Assembly: GCA_037447655.1 (NCBI GenBank)
Contig: JBBHKE010001962.1
Span: 1 to 64,000, forward strand
Source of the DNA: Zygnema cylindricum
Lineage: Eukaryota; Streptophyta; Zygnematophyceae; Zygnematales; Zygnemataceae
Direction of reading: 5' to 3'
Length of the DNA stretch: 64,000 nt
In this document: positions 19,904 through 32,004 of the stretch, piece after piece
Position numbering within the stretch: the first letter of the stretch is position 1
How the letters are laid out: each line of letters starts with the position of its first letter
Notes under the pieces: generated by a model
The model's database searches: none
The model's input: only the letters and a program-made list of their open reading frames with translations
What the model was told of the DNA's origin: nothing
Translations under genes and position numbers: made by a program

Positions 19904-22900
19904 ATGGCTCGTTTTTCATCTTTAGTGTGGATACTTTTTGCAGTTTTATTGGCATGTGGTACGTTTGCAACTGCACATTCGAAGAGTCATAAGGGGAAGA
20001 GTTTTACGGCACCGAAGATGAAAGAATATTTCAAGAATGATGGTGGAAGAGTGGAACTGCTTACGCATTGGAAGATGTTAAAGGTGAAAGTTTTCTCAAT
20101 AGTGTACTGCGCTCCAACTAATCACCACTAATCATTACTCTGTAACTGTTAACTGTTTTAGTATTTAACTGTTTGTATGACTCTGAAAATCAGTCTGTTT
20201 ACGGCCTAAATGCCTGCATAATAATTGTAGTTTAATCGCGAGCTCTCTCTAATATAATCTAATCATTTTTAGATTTTTCTGTTATGATTGCATAAGACAA
20301 CATCCTAGACTGTTTCTTTACTTTGTTTTTGTTTTCTTTTGCAGCATGCTGGTTTGGCTGCAGGAATGGTGACGATTGAATCGAACTCTTTGTCGTTACC
20401 TGCCTATTTTAATGCGCCAAGCTTGAAATACGTCATCAAGGGAACTGCTTACGCAAGCCTCATTTCGCCGATCGGCATACAGAGCAATGTGAAGTGCGTG
20501 ACTGACTGTCACTTTTAGCTCACTATACAAACCAATAGCACGAACCTCTCTTTCTCCCCCCCCCCTTCTCTCCCTCTAAGGAAATATAGGGGACTCAACA
20601 AGATTTTGGATTATCGATTTGTTTTGACTCGTTGTTGGATTTACTGTTCTGTGAAAAAACGTGTTTTTTGAAGTCATAGTCAAATGCTGAAGGTTGTTGC
20701 TATATTAATCTTTTGACACAATTGAAATGGTTGCAGTAAATTGACATCGATGTGTGGATTTTTGCTGCTGATATTGCAGGTATCTCGAGAAGGGCGACAT
20801 TTTGGCTGTTCCTAAGGGGTGGACAAGCTGGATTTGGAATAACGGAACGGAAGAATTTAAGATGGTTCGTGTTGCAAGGACCACAGAAGGTCACATCCAT
20901 AAGCATCGGCCGTCGAGCTTCCACCTTTTTGGTGGCAAGGAGAAGAAGGTTGGAGGACTTATTCATGGTTTCAGGTAAAAAATCGTTAGAAAGCTGTTTT
21001 GGAATTTGGAATCCTTCGATTATTACTAACGCAATCATTCAATAGTTGCTGAGTATATTTATTCTTTTGCTACAAAGAACACAGTATAACTCCATCGTTC
21101 TATCGTAATTGATATTGTTTTGTAATGTTTCGCAGCAAGGACGTCCTTTCCCGAGCATGGGATGTGGAGGAAGATGATGTGCGACAATTGATGGAAGGCC
21201 AACATGAGACTGGTTTCATTAAGGTCCCGAAAGAGGTAAAATATATTATTCACGCATTTCCAACATCAAAGGATTTTATATTACTCAAAAAAGTTTCATT
21301 CGACCTTTTCTGTTTTTTAGATTTGGATTATATGTTACTCAAAAAGTTTCATTTGACCTTTCTGTTTTTTAGTTATAAAGTACAAAAACTGTACGAGTGA
21401 TTCTGTGAAGTATTATCTTTTTCTCAAGCTTGCTGTTTCTCAGTCACTTTTGGCAGGATGCTTCCAAGTTGGTTTGGCAACAAAGTCATCCTTTGATTGG
21501 GGATTTTAAGCGAAATATTCACCGAAGCGACCCAGATTTCTTTGTGAAGAATGGTGGTATAATCTCTTCTGTGAACTCTCGAAAGTTGCCGTGGCTCAAG
21601 TATCTCGACCTCTCAATCTGTTGGGCTAAGCTTGAGGTAAGTTTTGGAAGCTTTTTTGCTTTGGAAGACGAGAATTATTTTGATTGGTCAGACTAATTTC
21701 TCTACATTTTCGTTTTTGTTTTTGAGGAAAGCTAATCAATGTTTCTCCCTCCTATAAAATAGTAATGCTTGTTGTTTCCAACAACGTGGTCAGTTTTTGA
21801 ACAATATTTAAGTGTCTGCTGGTTCCTGTCTCTAACACTATTTTGGTGGTTGCTATTTCTAACATTGTTTAACAATTTGTGGTGTTTTCTATCCTTAGAA
21901 GTGTTTTGGTTCTTATTGTTTTCAACAATGTTATGGTCATTTTTTTGGGCAGGAAGGAGCATTATTGGCACCACATTTCACGAATTCTTGGCGTATGTTG
22001 CACTTCACCAACGGAAAGGGTCACATAGAAATCGTTCGTCCGGACGGCCGTACCGCTCTCCGAACTGACATTCAAGCAGGATCTAGCATTGTTATCCCAG
22101 CCATGTATCCTACTTCTATTGTGAGTTTCCACCCTCCACCTTTTTTCTGAAAGATACTTTTCTCCATTTTTTTCCGGAGGAACCTCTGGCCTTTTTCTTA
22201 AGGGAACTTTTCACCTTGTTCTCGATTTTTTTTTTTTTCTGACTCAGATTTTGTGTGCATGTGAAATTTGTTTTTTTGGAAGTATCCGCACTAACCATAT
22301 GCGCTTTTTTAAGGAATGTGGCTTTTGTTTTCTTTTTTTAGAAACTAATTATGTGCTCGCGTAACTTGAACAGAGTTCCTCTTTTCCATTTTGTTTTCTT
22401 ATGTAGTTTGTTACATTTTCAAATCTTCTATTGCAATTGTACTTGTTTTGCATTATTTTACAGTATGCAAGCGAAAATGAGAAACTTGATTAAGTAGCTT
22501 CAGTTTTATTTTTGATTTATATAAACGCTATTCCTTTGCGTTTGGCTGGCTATGGCCGGCTATACCTCCACTTGTGTTCTGAAAAATCTTTTTATTGATT
22601 ATGTTGAATTGTTTTCCATTGTTTTATAGTGCGCAAGCGAAAACGAGAAGCTCGAGTGGGTAGCTTTTAGCAATAAGGAGACCGAAATTATTTCATTTTT
22701 GGCCGGATATAACTCTATGTACCATACACTCCCTTGGGAAGTTTTGAAGCACGGATTTAAGGTGGAGGAGAAGCTTTTGGACAAAGTTTACCGTACTCGT
22801 CGTCAGCCTCATGAAGTTGCAATTTTCCCTCGTCCTCGGTCTGGAGCTCAGCAATTTAAATTGGGCAGTTTCAAGCATGTGATATCTGACTATGAGGTGA

Positions 22901-23206
22901 AGCAGTTTTTTATGTATACTTTTTTTGTTTGAAGGTTAATATCTTTTTTTTTCTTCTTTTGAGGAACGAAATATCATAATTCACATGTGGGAGAAAAGAG
23001 TTTTTTTTTGAGGTTTTATGACTGTAAACCAAATTTCAAGTCTGTGAGAGTAGCAAACAAATTTTGAATTATGTTTTCCATGTTGAACTGATTTTGATAT
23101 TCTTAAAAGATGTGAAGACAAATTATGGGTGAGCTTTTTAACCTCTTTTTTTCTGTCGCAGGAATTCGTGGAAGCTCTCGAAGATGAAATGGATGTACTT
23201 TTTTGA
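19904..23206 (+). CDS. Secreted bicupin, 11S-globulin-like storage-type protein (8 exons, 427 aa)
   Basis: Exons: 19904-20083, 20345-20493, 20780-20974, 21136-21235, 21457-21636, 21953-22120, 22630-22896, 23162-23206. All introns are GT-AG and the phases join exactly. The start is the ATG in ACCATGG, giving a signal peptide at residues 1-24 (hydrophobic WILFAVLLACG), so the product enters the secretory pathway. Cupin-1 covers about residues 65-150 (VIKGTAY, GDILAVPKGW, a possible NGT glycosylation site, FHLFGG). A helical linker follows (SKDVLSRAWDVEEDDV). Cupin-2 covers about 265-370 (APHFTNSW, IEIVRPDG, AGSSIVIPAMYP, LEWVAF, FLAGYNS, LPWEVL). The last block matches the C-terminal half of 11S seed globulins. 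The metal-binding His pattern of enzymatic cupins is not evident, which fits a storage or structural role. At 427 aa it is slightly shorter than most legumins. It has a truncated paralogue at 13830-15714. Function is inferred from family; expression site is unknown. Confidence 0.88.
22455..22572 (+). pseudogene. Vestigial duplicate of exon 7 5' end inside intron 6 (intact bicupin)
   Basis: A good acceptor TTTTACAG is followed by a frame reading YASENEKLD and then TAA where exon 7 has Trp. A later piece resembles the FLAGY region (TTTGGCTGGCTA). The real exon starts at 22630. Including this copy would truncate the protein. The same relic occurs in the truncated paralogue, so the duplication predates their split. 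Confidence 0.78.
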
Positions 23207-25546
23207 ATCAATTTCTTTTTTGATCCTGTTAGAGTACAGAGGTTAGTTGTTTTTTGGTTTGTTGATACAAGTAGGAAGATAGTCTACTGGATTTTTCCGT
23301 ACAATACACCTTTTTGTAGGAGAGATATTCTTACAAAGAGGATATCTTGGCATTTTTTGCTTTTTCCAGTGTTGGTGTAAATTTTCCCTTTTTTTTGTAC
23401 CAACTATAGAGGATAGAGTTCACGGGAAAGTTGTACAGATTTGTAAACTCTAGAGTGTACATTTTTGCTTTGTAATCAGAAATTGGGCCTAGTAATAGAT
23501 TCACTCTTTTGTGTACATTTCGTACCAAGAAGTGATTTTTCTCGTGATAAATGTTGTTGAAAAGATAAATGCTGTCGAAATGTTTCATATGGATGGGCAA
23601 TGTTTTGAAAAATCAAGATGGGAAAGAGAATTCCATTTTTTGTTTCCATGAAAATAGTTTTTCTCAAGATAAATGTTGTTCAAATGTTTGATGGATTTAT
23701 GAATGTTTTCAAAAAGCAAGCTGAGAAAGAAACATTTTTTTTCCCTTTTACAAGACATTATGTGTTGAAAAGACAAATCTGTTATCTGATTTCAACTTTT
23801 TTTTGAAGCACATTATGAAAAACGTTTCAAACTTCTATTGTTATTTTCCATGGTACGAGGGTTTTCGAAGCTTTCACTGTTATATTTTGAACCTCGGAAT
23901 GGAATTTTTTTGGCATCTGATTAATATAGTAGTTTGGCTTAAGAGGCAATTTTAGTATCCAAACCGAAAAGTCGAAAATCAGAGGGAGGGATAAAAGGTC
24001 ACTCACTACGACTCTTTAGGATGGTCTCTCTCTCTCTCTGCCTTTCCCCTCTCTCTTTCTACGTTTCTCCCTCTCCCCCCCCCTTCTCTCTCTGTGCGTG
24101 TGTGTGTGTGTGTATCTTTATTTGTTGTTTGAAGTTGAAAGCGAAATTCTACTATGACCGTCTGGTTTATGACTTTTTATTCAAACATATCATATTTATT
24201 AAAAGAAAAAAAACCGCGGTTATTATTTTTTATTCGAGCATAATAACATTCTACTCAAAAACATTAGTCATCTTCATACTGTAAAAATATTTGCAACATT
24301 TCATGATAAATCTTTTGCATGCAGTTCAGTACCTTGAAACTTTACAGTGACCTTTCAGCTTTCCGATGAACATATTAGCTGTTCCTCTCCCTCTCTCCCT
24401 CTCTCCCTCTCTCCCTCTCGCCGTTGCTGACTTAAGATAGTATGTATTCAGTAGAAAAACAAAATCATGCGGATTATTGTATGCAATCTTCTCTTTTTTT
24501 TCGTGCAATTAGTGCCATAAACGAGTCTTTTTTGTGCAAAATAAGGTCGCACTGAATCTCACTGACATTTTCGGTACATCAATGTAATACAACCTTTGAT
24601 AAAAAAACCTATAATGGTAAAAACCGAAGAAAGAAAGCAAAAATGAAACTGGAAAAAACCTTAAACACAATCAACAAACCAATAATGAAAAACACTACAA
24701 AAGAAACAGATAGAATGTTTCATTATAAAATAGGAGACTAATTTTTATCATGAAGGTACAAATGATTTGTATTCCTCATGAACAGAAAACAAAGGATAAT
24801 ATAAAATCATTAATTGTACGATTCAACATAACAGTCCACAAATAAATGAACGAAAGATGTTACAATTTTCATTAAAAGAAGCAAATACTCTTTCCACAAA
24901 CAATGGCAGAGAAAGTAAAAGTAAAAATAGGCTTGATAACAATGTGCCTATCGGGCTATCTTATTACTAAAAAAGTAGCAATAAAATTTTATATTCACAT
25001 CTTTAAAGTGTGGTTTACACACTTTTCCTTTAAACAAATGAAATAGCCCTCGAACTGCCAATAGCCTAAACTCCCTACTGTAAAGAATTCCTACATTAGA
25101 AAACTTCCTACTAAAGAAAAAAGTTCCTACAAAAGAAAATAGTCCTAGTCGAAAAAATAAAATTCCGACTTTAGAAAACTTCCCTTCTTAAGAAAAAAAT
25201 CCTATTTTTACTTCAAAATTAAAACATAAATACATTAATTTTTAGAGTTCTCGCTTTACTACTTTGTAGACTCAAGAATATAAAACTAAGAGATTCGCAA
25301 AATCCAAACATTACCTACATATCTACACATATTTACTAAGACATGTCCTATAAAAAAGCTATAAAATTGAAACAATATCTACATATTTACACACAAAAAG
25401 TGGTCCAATCTAGTTATATAACACCCATTACGAAACGACTTAGACGAACTAAAAAAGTTGTTAAAACAGTTGTTAAAGTAGTTGCTAAAAAAGTTGTAAA
25501 AGTAGTTGTTTAAAAAGTTGTTAAAAAAGTTTAACTTTTAGTCAAA
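23207..25546. other. Intergenic: 3' flank of bicupin, microsatellites, AT-rich DNA
   Basis: 23207-23640 is the duplicated 3' flank shared with 15715-16140. About 23530-23730 contains a roughly 110-bp imperfect tandem repeat around ATAAATGTTGTT. CT-rich and TG-rich microsatellites lie at about 24022-24115 and 24385-24420. Near 25450-25540 an array of GTTGTTAAA-type units adjoins the end of the DGAT2 gene and is probably in its 3' UTR. I see no other gene. Confidence 0.5.
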
Positions 25547-28500
25547 CTATACAACGATTAACGGTACATCTCCAGCTCCTACCTCATCTTTATATTTTTC
25601 ATACAATCCTACCATAGCATCAATAAACGTTTTTTGTACATTCTTCACTTCGTCCTCCGTTGGTTCGGTGTTAAAACCTACCTCTATGGGCTTCCCAAAA
25701 ACAAGAAAAAGAGGTTGAGAAATAGGAAAAATAGTTCCCCATGAACCCCAATGGAAAATGGGTGCAAATTTCAAAAGTTTAGAAAGACGTTTAAACCATT
25801 GGGCCTTTGGAAACCAGAATCGGTACACATTTCGTTGACCGAAACAAAAAGCGGGAATAATCGGAGATCCGGAAGAAATGGCCATACGAATAAATCCTAG
25901 CCGTTGTTTAAGATAAAGGACCTATAAAGAAAATAAAGTTTTTTTTACCATGTTAGGAATGTTGAATAGAGTCAATTACACTTAAATGGAGTCAAATTCA
26001 ATCACATTTAATGGAGTTGGTTACACTTTAATGGAGTCAATTACATTTAAAGGTGTAATTGCAATTTAACGGAGTTAAATTACATTTTGATGGAGTAAAT
26101 TACATTGAATAGATTCAATGTTCTTTCCAAAGACACTTGAATACATTGTTTAATCAAGTGAAGGAACAATTCATTAAAATTCGACGGTATTCTTAAACTG
26201 GTATTCTTAAAGATGGAAAAAACAGAATATTATAGAGGCAAAAAAAAATCACTTCCTAGTGAATTTCACGCTTGAGATAACGGACCTAAAAAAGGATATT
26301 AAAATATTGACCGGAGTCAATAACTTTGAATGGAGTCACGTCACGTCTAAAAGAAACATCAATAGTGCATATTTAAAGATATTTATGTACTACGACTTAC
26401 CAAGACAGCTATAATTCTACTATATTCAACGGGCTTAAGAGTATCAAATTCATAAAAAGTTAAAAGTAAACAATATACAAAAAATATTGAGAAAAAGAAA
26501 GCAACAACAGGCAAATACGTGCGTTGTAATTTAGACTTTTAAAAGGTAGATCATAATGTAATCATAAACTTAAACCGGTTAAGAAAGGCAGCATGTGGGG
26601 AAAAAACACCATATAAAGGAACAAAGGAAGCCCGGGTGTCCAAAGACAACAACTTATTTTGTGGACCATTATTAAAGGAAAGAAATCACAAGTGTGGAAT
26701 TTATATTACTGTTATTCAATCTAATTCAGTTTCAAATGTGAAGTTTGAAGAGATAAGAAAAAAATAGTCAGTGTTTTTAACATTATTTTGTGGTCAAAGG
26801 GTAAAAAAACAGAAAAAAACCAAACAAACCAAAAAAACCAAAAAGAAACCAAAAAAACCAAAAGAAACCATCAAAACCAAAAAAAACCATCAAAACCAAA
26901 AAAAACCATCAAATTAGCGTTATAAACGTTAGTAAAAAAACGCACCTCTGTTTTTTGGTTCAGAAAGAGACACTCCTGAACCCCTCCAGGAATCAAAACG
27001 CAGCTTATCCCTTCTCTCAAAAGTCGAGAAAACGAACTCTTTGAAACCGCCGACAAACCCATCCACTTCCACAAATGACGACAAATCGGTACAATCTCCA
27101 AAGCACTACTGCCGAGAGTTCGACTTTTTCGAAAAGGTACGAGATTTGAACCCTCGGAAAACGCAATTACAGAAACAGGCCAAACTGAATGGGGCTCCAA
27201 AGCAATAATATATGCTCGATCGGGATTTAGAGAAGCCTTATCTTCAAAAATGACCTGCAATAAAATTATAACTTGTGATACTTTGTGAGTGATTCATAAA
27301 ATAAACACTATTTTATAAGTTTATATTTATAATAAGAGTTATAAACAACTTAAAAAAATGATAAAAAAATGATTAAAAAAATGTCAAAAGAAATGTAAAA
27401 AAAAAATGTGCCTTTACACCTTCTTCAATGAAATGAGAATTATAAACAACATCAGAAAAATAGTAATAAAAAAAAAATGTATTTTTTGCACCTTCAAAGG
27501 AAAGTAGTTTGGGACTGTCGCAGCAATCCATCGAGCTAGTTTATTCCCCCAAGGAGAATTTTCATCCACAGGAATAATTGTAATAATGAAGAGGAATGTG
27601 AGGAGAGTTATCGCCCATGGATTCGGTAAAAAAGCGATTCCGATTATCAAAATGGCACCCGCAAAAAAGAATACTCCCATCCATAAAAACACGGCAATAA
27701 AAAGAGAGACCTGTGGCAACATTTCAAAGGAGTAGCAATTTGGAGTATCGATTTTAATATTTCATCGATAAAATCCATGCAGATTGTGAATGAAGAAGTG
27801 CAGTACTAGTATTACTAGTATTATTACTGTTATTATCACAATTATAGTTACAATTACTGCCATGGCAAAGTGTTCATGAATGAAAAAATTACTACTAGTA
27901 CAATTATTACAATTTAAAACTATGAAACACAAACCAGAGACATCATAAAGCTCCAAAAACATTCTTCCTGACCAGTCGCCCATTTCGTTGGTTGTTCAAT
28001 GTTTTCCAACATTTTTGTAATGTGAAAAATGAATGCAAAAACTTTGAATTCAATCACCCTTGCCAGCATAACATCAAGCAAAATAGCTTAACAGAATAGC
28101 AATAACCATTTATTTAACTCCAATGATAGGAATTTTCGCAGTAAAATAAGTGAATCAAGTGAATGACTTCCTCCAATAATAACAACTTTCACAGTAGAAT
28201 AAGTTGCGAGTCAGACGCCAGAACACAGAAATGTATTCCCTAGCAAAGAATTTTGAAAACAGAGACGAGAATGTATATTCTGTGCATTTATCTAAACAAA
28301 ATAATGTTAAACAACGAAATAAGCAACTGAATATCGTTAAATAACTGAATGTTGTTAAACAACTAAACATTGTAAAACAAGTAAATATTGTTAAGCGACT
28401 GAATATCGTAAAACAATTGAATATTGTTAAACAACTGAGTATCGTTGAACAACAAAATATTGTCAGACTGGGTGAATGCCCTTCTATTTCTCTAACTCCT

Positions 28501-29207
28501 ACTCGAATTTTGAATGTCAATTTCATTGAAAAAGTTACAATGCTACAAAATTTACATTGGTACAGTGAAAAATTACAGAAAACATGCTAAAACAAAGTTC
28601 ATTTTCCATTAAAAATAGGAAATAACTAAAGAAAGATGATTTCCCTCAAACAATTAATACTACGAAAGTTACAATAGTTGTGACAGTTAATCAGTTAAAC
28701 TCTCACAGTAACTCGTTTTGCATTTCCTGTCAAAAAATGAAAAAAACCTCCTCATTCTTCACCATTTCTTTTCCATTCTGTTATTGCCAATCACAACAAA
28801 TTTAGAGCAGTAAAAAAATTTACTACAAAAGGAAAAAGGAAACGTACTAAGCTGACACAATAAAACAGCAAAAACAACAGATTTTTACTATAGTCTTTTA
28901 TGTGGTCACAAACCACATAACTAAGTTACAAAATTCACACATTACCTAAAATTTGTGTTAAATACTTCAAATTTACCTTGTTATGTAGGTTTTCAAACAG
29001 TGACGACTGTGATTTTGAAGCTGTAGATTTGCTGACGTCATCAACTCCTATGTTCTCTTGCAATAGTGATTTGCATATCGTTTCTGATGAACTTTTAACC
29101 CTAATTGCCCCCTTTCCTTCCACTATATGACTAGTGAAATGGCGATGGTGAGCGCTTGAAGTAAAAAGTTCAGCCGCCATTTTCTGCAGCTCAGGATGTG
29201 TAGCCAA
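25547..29207 (-). CDS. DGAT2: Diacylglycerol O-acyltransferase type 2, copy 1 (4 exons, 377 aa)
   Basis: Minus-strand exons: 29207-28977, 27710-27492, 27254-26946, 25921-25547 (TAA). Joins are phase 0. The enzyme acylates diacylglycerol with acyl-CoA, the last step of triacylglycerol synthesis, at the endoplasmic reticulum and lipid droplets. Visible family features: a hydrophobic hairpin at about residues 78-130; NYFP at about 145-148; the active-site motif EPHS at 170-173, the plant form of HPHG; GGVQE at 240-244; and a C-terminal block with R-x-GFIRMA, FGQ at 280-282 and GKPIEV. Exons 2-4 are 219, 309 and 375 nt, identical to the neighbouring paralogue. The first exon (77 codons, ending NK before GTAAAT) is chosen because its phase-0 donor fits and the start matches the paralogue's layout. 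An alternative short first exon with ATG at 27983 has a poorer donor. The N-terminus is therefore the least certain part. Confidence 0.9.
25970..26110. repeat. Short tandem repeats in DGAT2 copy 1 intron 3
   Basis: Imperfect units of the type ATGGAGTCAATTACATTTA repeat about six times. Another intron array, in the large first intron at about 28290-28470, has 19-20 bp units like AACTGAATATTGTTAAAC. AAACCAAAAA-type repeats occupy about 26815-26910 next to the exon 3 donor. Confidence 0.7.
26253..26305 (-). pseudogene. Vestigial copy of exon 4 5' end in DGAT2 copy 1 intron 3
   Basis: Read on the minus strand: a TTTTTTTAG acceptor-like site, then codons for VRYLKREIH and a stop. The real exon 4 starts VLYLKQRLG at 25921. 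Base similarity extends into the intron (GATAACGGACCTAAAAAAGGATA against GATAAAGGACCTATAAAGAAAATA on the plus strand). Confidence 0.55.
27400..27450 (-). pseudogene. Vestigial copy of the exon 2 donor region in DGAT2 copy 1 intron 2
   Basis: On the minus strand ATTTCATTGAAGAAGGTGTAAAGG echoes the true exon end and donor TTTCCTTTGAAG|GTGCAAAA at 27492, and both are followed by a long T-run. It lies about 70 bp inside the intron. Confidence 0.45.
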
Positions 29208-29812
29208 TTTTTTTTTGGCAAGAGCTTGTAGAAAGTTGGCAGAAAGATTGTAGCCTTGGAGAGTTTCATACTTTCCAGTCCAGAATTCTGCAAGGATTCA
29301 TTCCAGCAATACCGTACCGTACTGAACCGTACTGTCACGAGTATTGGTGTCGGTCGTGGTCATTCACGGAAGATGGGAACCGATAGGTGCAGGATAGCCC
29401 AGCTATTATGACGTCATCTCATCTCAAGGAGAGCTAAGTAGGCGAGCGGATCTGGATGTCCGTACTTTTCCACTCAAAGGGCGGGACAGCTTCAGACCGT
29501 CCATCGGCCGGCAGACGTAACGGTCAGCGACCTTAACGGACACTGGCGCTGTTTTGGGTGTTTTGACCTTGGGAAATGGGAATGGGAATGGAGCTGAAAG
29601 TTTGAACAGTTTACCGTATTCAAAAGGGAAATGACGGCTAGAGCTTACATATCCTGTCGAGTGACATAACTGTCCGTCAGATTTACCTGTCTCATTGGCG
29701 ACGTGGCGAAAATTCCAAGATTGGGGGGGGGAAGGAACGAATTTACGTTGCATGAGAAGTGCACTTTCGTACGACACCTAGTTCAATATCTGGAACACAG
29801 GAGCATGTGAAG
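29208..29812. other. Upstream region of DGAT2 copy 1
   Basis: Includes the probable promoter/5' UTR. A 117-codon minus-strand open frame at 29424-29777 is locally GC-richer but has no recognised domain, so it is not called as a gene. ACCGTACCGTACTGAACCGTACTG near 29312-29335 is a short repeat. Confidence 0.3.
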
Positions 29813-30118
29813 CATAGTTCGAAAGTAGGCGTTTTTATGGTAGGCCTTTGGTCGGCGCCTATATCGTAAGTTGTGTTATGGGCTTTTCATGTGATCTTCT
29901 TAGATCGCTCCTTTGATCAGCGACCGTCCGATCTTCCGAATCTGACGGTGTAAACAAACTTTTTTGGTTCGAATGTTTTAATTGGTCCAATTATTGGTCC
30001 AAATGTTTTAATTGGTCCGAGTAAGTCCGAATACAATATGGGTCTTAAGGTCCTATTGTATGTTTTGCATACAATAGGCATATTGTATGGGCCTACTTTC
30101 ACCTACTTTTGAACTATG
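29813..30118 (-). mobile_element. TIR element (CATAGTTCAAAAGTAGG family), copy 3
   Basis: 306 bp, from CATAGTTCGAAAGTAGG to CCTACTTTTGAACTATG, in opposite orientation to the copies at 10125-10988 and closely matching 10683-10988. It defines the unit length of this family. The target duplication is not clear. Confidence 0.8.
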
Positions 30119-31557
30119 ATTTGAAGGACAATTTCACAGAATCAGCGTGGAAAAATCAAGTGTCCGTACATAAGTTAAGGAAAGAAAAGAAGCTTACGTG
30201 TGAATACAGTGTGGAACTGTGGACAGCAAATTTGCCTGCTTGCTGACGCCACTTTTGGATAGGACACACGTCGTCAGTTTAGCTCTTGCAGATCTTTAGA
30301 AAAGTCAAAACTAAAAAGTCAAAATTGACACAGAAGTTTCTTTCAACCGGAAATACATGGAAAACTTTCTTACAATCCGCCTTTGAAATCGTCCTTTTCC
30401 GTACACACATGTCGAATTGTTTATTAAGGGTTCGATGGAAAGATAAGATTCATACCTTCTGATTGGCGGTTTCCAAATGAAATTTGTACAAGTGTGCAGA
30501 AGCAGAAAAAGCACAAACCAGACTTTGACACTAAATAGTGATACAGATGTAGTCTCTTCTGTAAAAGTTTCATGCAAAAACAAACCAATCTTTCCATACG
30601 AAAAGTTCCAAGTAAAACCATAGCAAAATGTTTTCAAAGCCACGTGGCAGCCTCGAATTGTTGTCCACGACACGTGGCAATGCATGATTTTCAATATTAC
30701 CACTCTATGACAACTCAGATAAAGTTCCAGAAGCAAGCACTGTCTTCCAAAACACGGAAAAATAATAAAAAAAAATTGAAGGAATCTTATTGGTTGAAAA
30801 TGAATGCAAAAGCACAAACTGCGCGCAGAAAAATAATCAAAAACTTAAAAATAAATAAAGGCAATCCTGGAGTACTTTCGAGAATCGGTTTTTATAATCG
30901 AAGAAACAAGTTTTTATTACAGAGTTTCTATTACAGAGAAGGAAAGTAAAGTGTTTTTGTAAAACCTAAACCCTAAGAGATTTGGAAAAAAGAGAAAAGT
31001 CGATTTTAAGGTAAAAAAATCGAAACAATTTGACTCTGAGAAATTGCATATTGCATATTTTGAGTTGTCAAAATTATTGTTTTCAAAAAAAATCAAAAAA
31101 TCGGTATTTTTTGTTGTATAACTTTGGATTTAAGGTGAGCATCAAGGTTTTTATAAGGATCAAAAGTATTTTTGCAGAAAGACTTTTTTTGAAGAATTAG
31201 TGAAAAATCTGACTCATCTTAGTATATTTTGGAAAATTAGGGAAAAATCTGATTCATTTGAAATGTTTCTCGTTCATTTTAGTATGTTTCTGACTGATTT
31301 GATATACTTCTGACTTTTTTTTTGTAATTTTTTTTCTCAATTTATATGTTTCGGATTCATTTTTGACTGACCGTAGTTTGTTTTTTTGTCTCATTTTTGT
31401 AGGTCTCTGCCTCAATTGACTATGTTTCTGGCTCGTTTTAGTATTTTTGAAACTCATTCTAGTATTTCTGCCTTGTTTTAGTGCGTTTACTGACTCATTT
31501 TATATATGTTTTGCATGTTTCTGACTCATGTTATATATTTTTGGGGATTGGTTCAGT
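30119..31557. other. Unassigned region between DGAT2 copies
   Basis: Overlapping open frames on both strands at 30311-30949 have no recognised content. Two CACGTGGCA-type G-box sequences lie near 30640-30680. From 31140 the sequence is T-rich with repeated TGACTCATTTTAGTAT-like units up to about 31530. Confidence 0.3.
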
Positions 31558-32004
31558 ATGCAATCTTCTGCAACCGAAATATTGCGTCAAGCTCAAAAAT
31601 ATTCTCCCAATCCCAACCTCAACGATCCGATTCTTGAGAAAAACCTCGTCGAATCATCGCAACATAAATTTAAAAACCCGGAAATGTCAAATTCTGATTT
31701 AAAACCGGGTTCAAATGATGCGGAAAATTCACAATTAACATTATACTCCCCGGAATATACGGCGAAAAAGGACAAATCTTTGAAGGAAAACTCGAACTCG
31801 AAGGAAAGTAACTCACAGTTGAATCTGTATGCACCTCAGTCAGGAAAGAAGGAGAGTAATATGGGAGGGGATGAGAAAGAGAAGAATTTGGGTGGAAAAC
31901 AAGGACAAAAAATGGAATTTGGTCATCCTAAAAGGAACCTTGGAGGAGCAGAAATCGACCCGAATTTGCTTTTGGAAGGAGAAGGGACTCGCTCACGACT
32001 TTAA
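31558..32004 (+). CDS. Hypothetical hydrophilic protein, single exon or last exon (148 aa)
   Basis: The ATG at 31558 follows TTGGTTCAG, which could be a 3' splice site, so earlier exons are possible. The frame stays open to TAA at 32002-32004. The product is rich in Ser, Asn, Lys and Glu, without hydrophobic segments, and looks disordered. Two internal stretches resemble each other (SQLTLYSPEYTAKK and SQLNLYAPQSGKK), and NLGG occurs twice near the end. I do not recognise the family. Composition resembles stress- or desiccation-type disordered proteins, but no LEA signature is visible. Confidence 0.5.
   Translation: MQSSATEILRQAQKYSPNPNLNDPILEKNLVESSQHKFKNPEMSNSDLKPGSNDAENSQLTLYSPEYTAKKDKSLKENSNSKESNSQLNLYAPQSGKKESNMGGDEKEKNLGGKQGQKMEFGHPKRNLGGAEIDPNLLLEGEGTRSRL

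Noticed and set aside
27762-27983. Short alternative first exon for DGAT2 copy 1
   Set aside because: Only a weak GTCTCT donor fits phase 0, and the exon at 29207-28977 has a better donor and matches the paralogue's structure.
29424-29777. 117-codon minus-strand ORF upstream of DGAT2
   Set aside because: No domain, no start context or conservation evidence; may be 5' UTR or chance.
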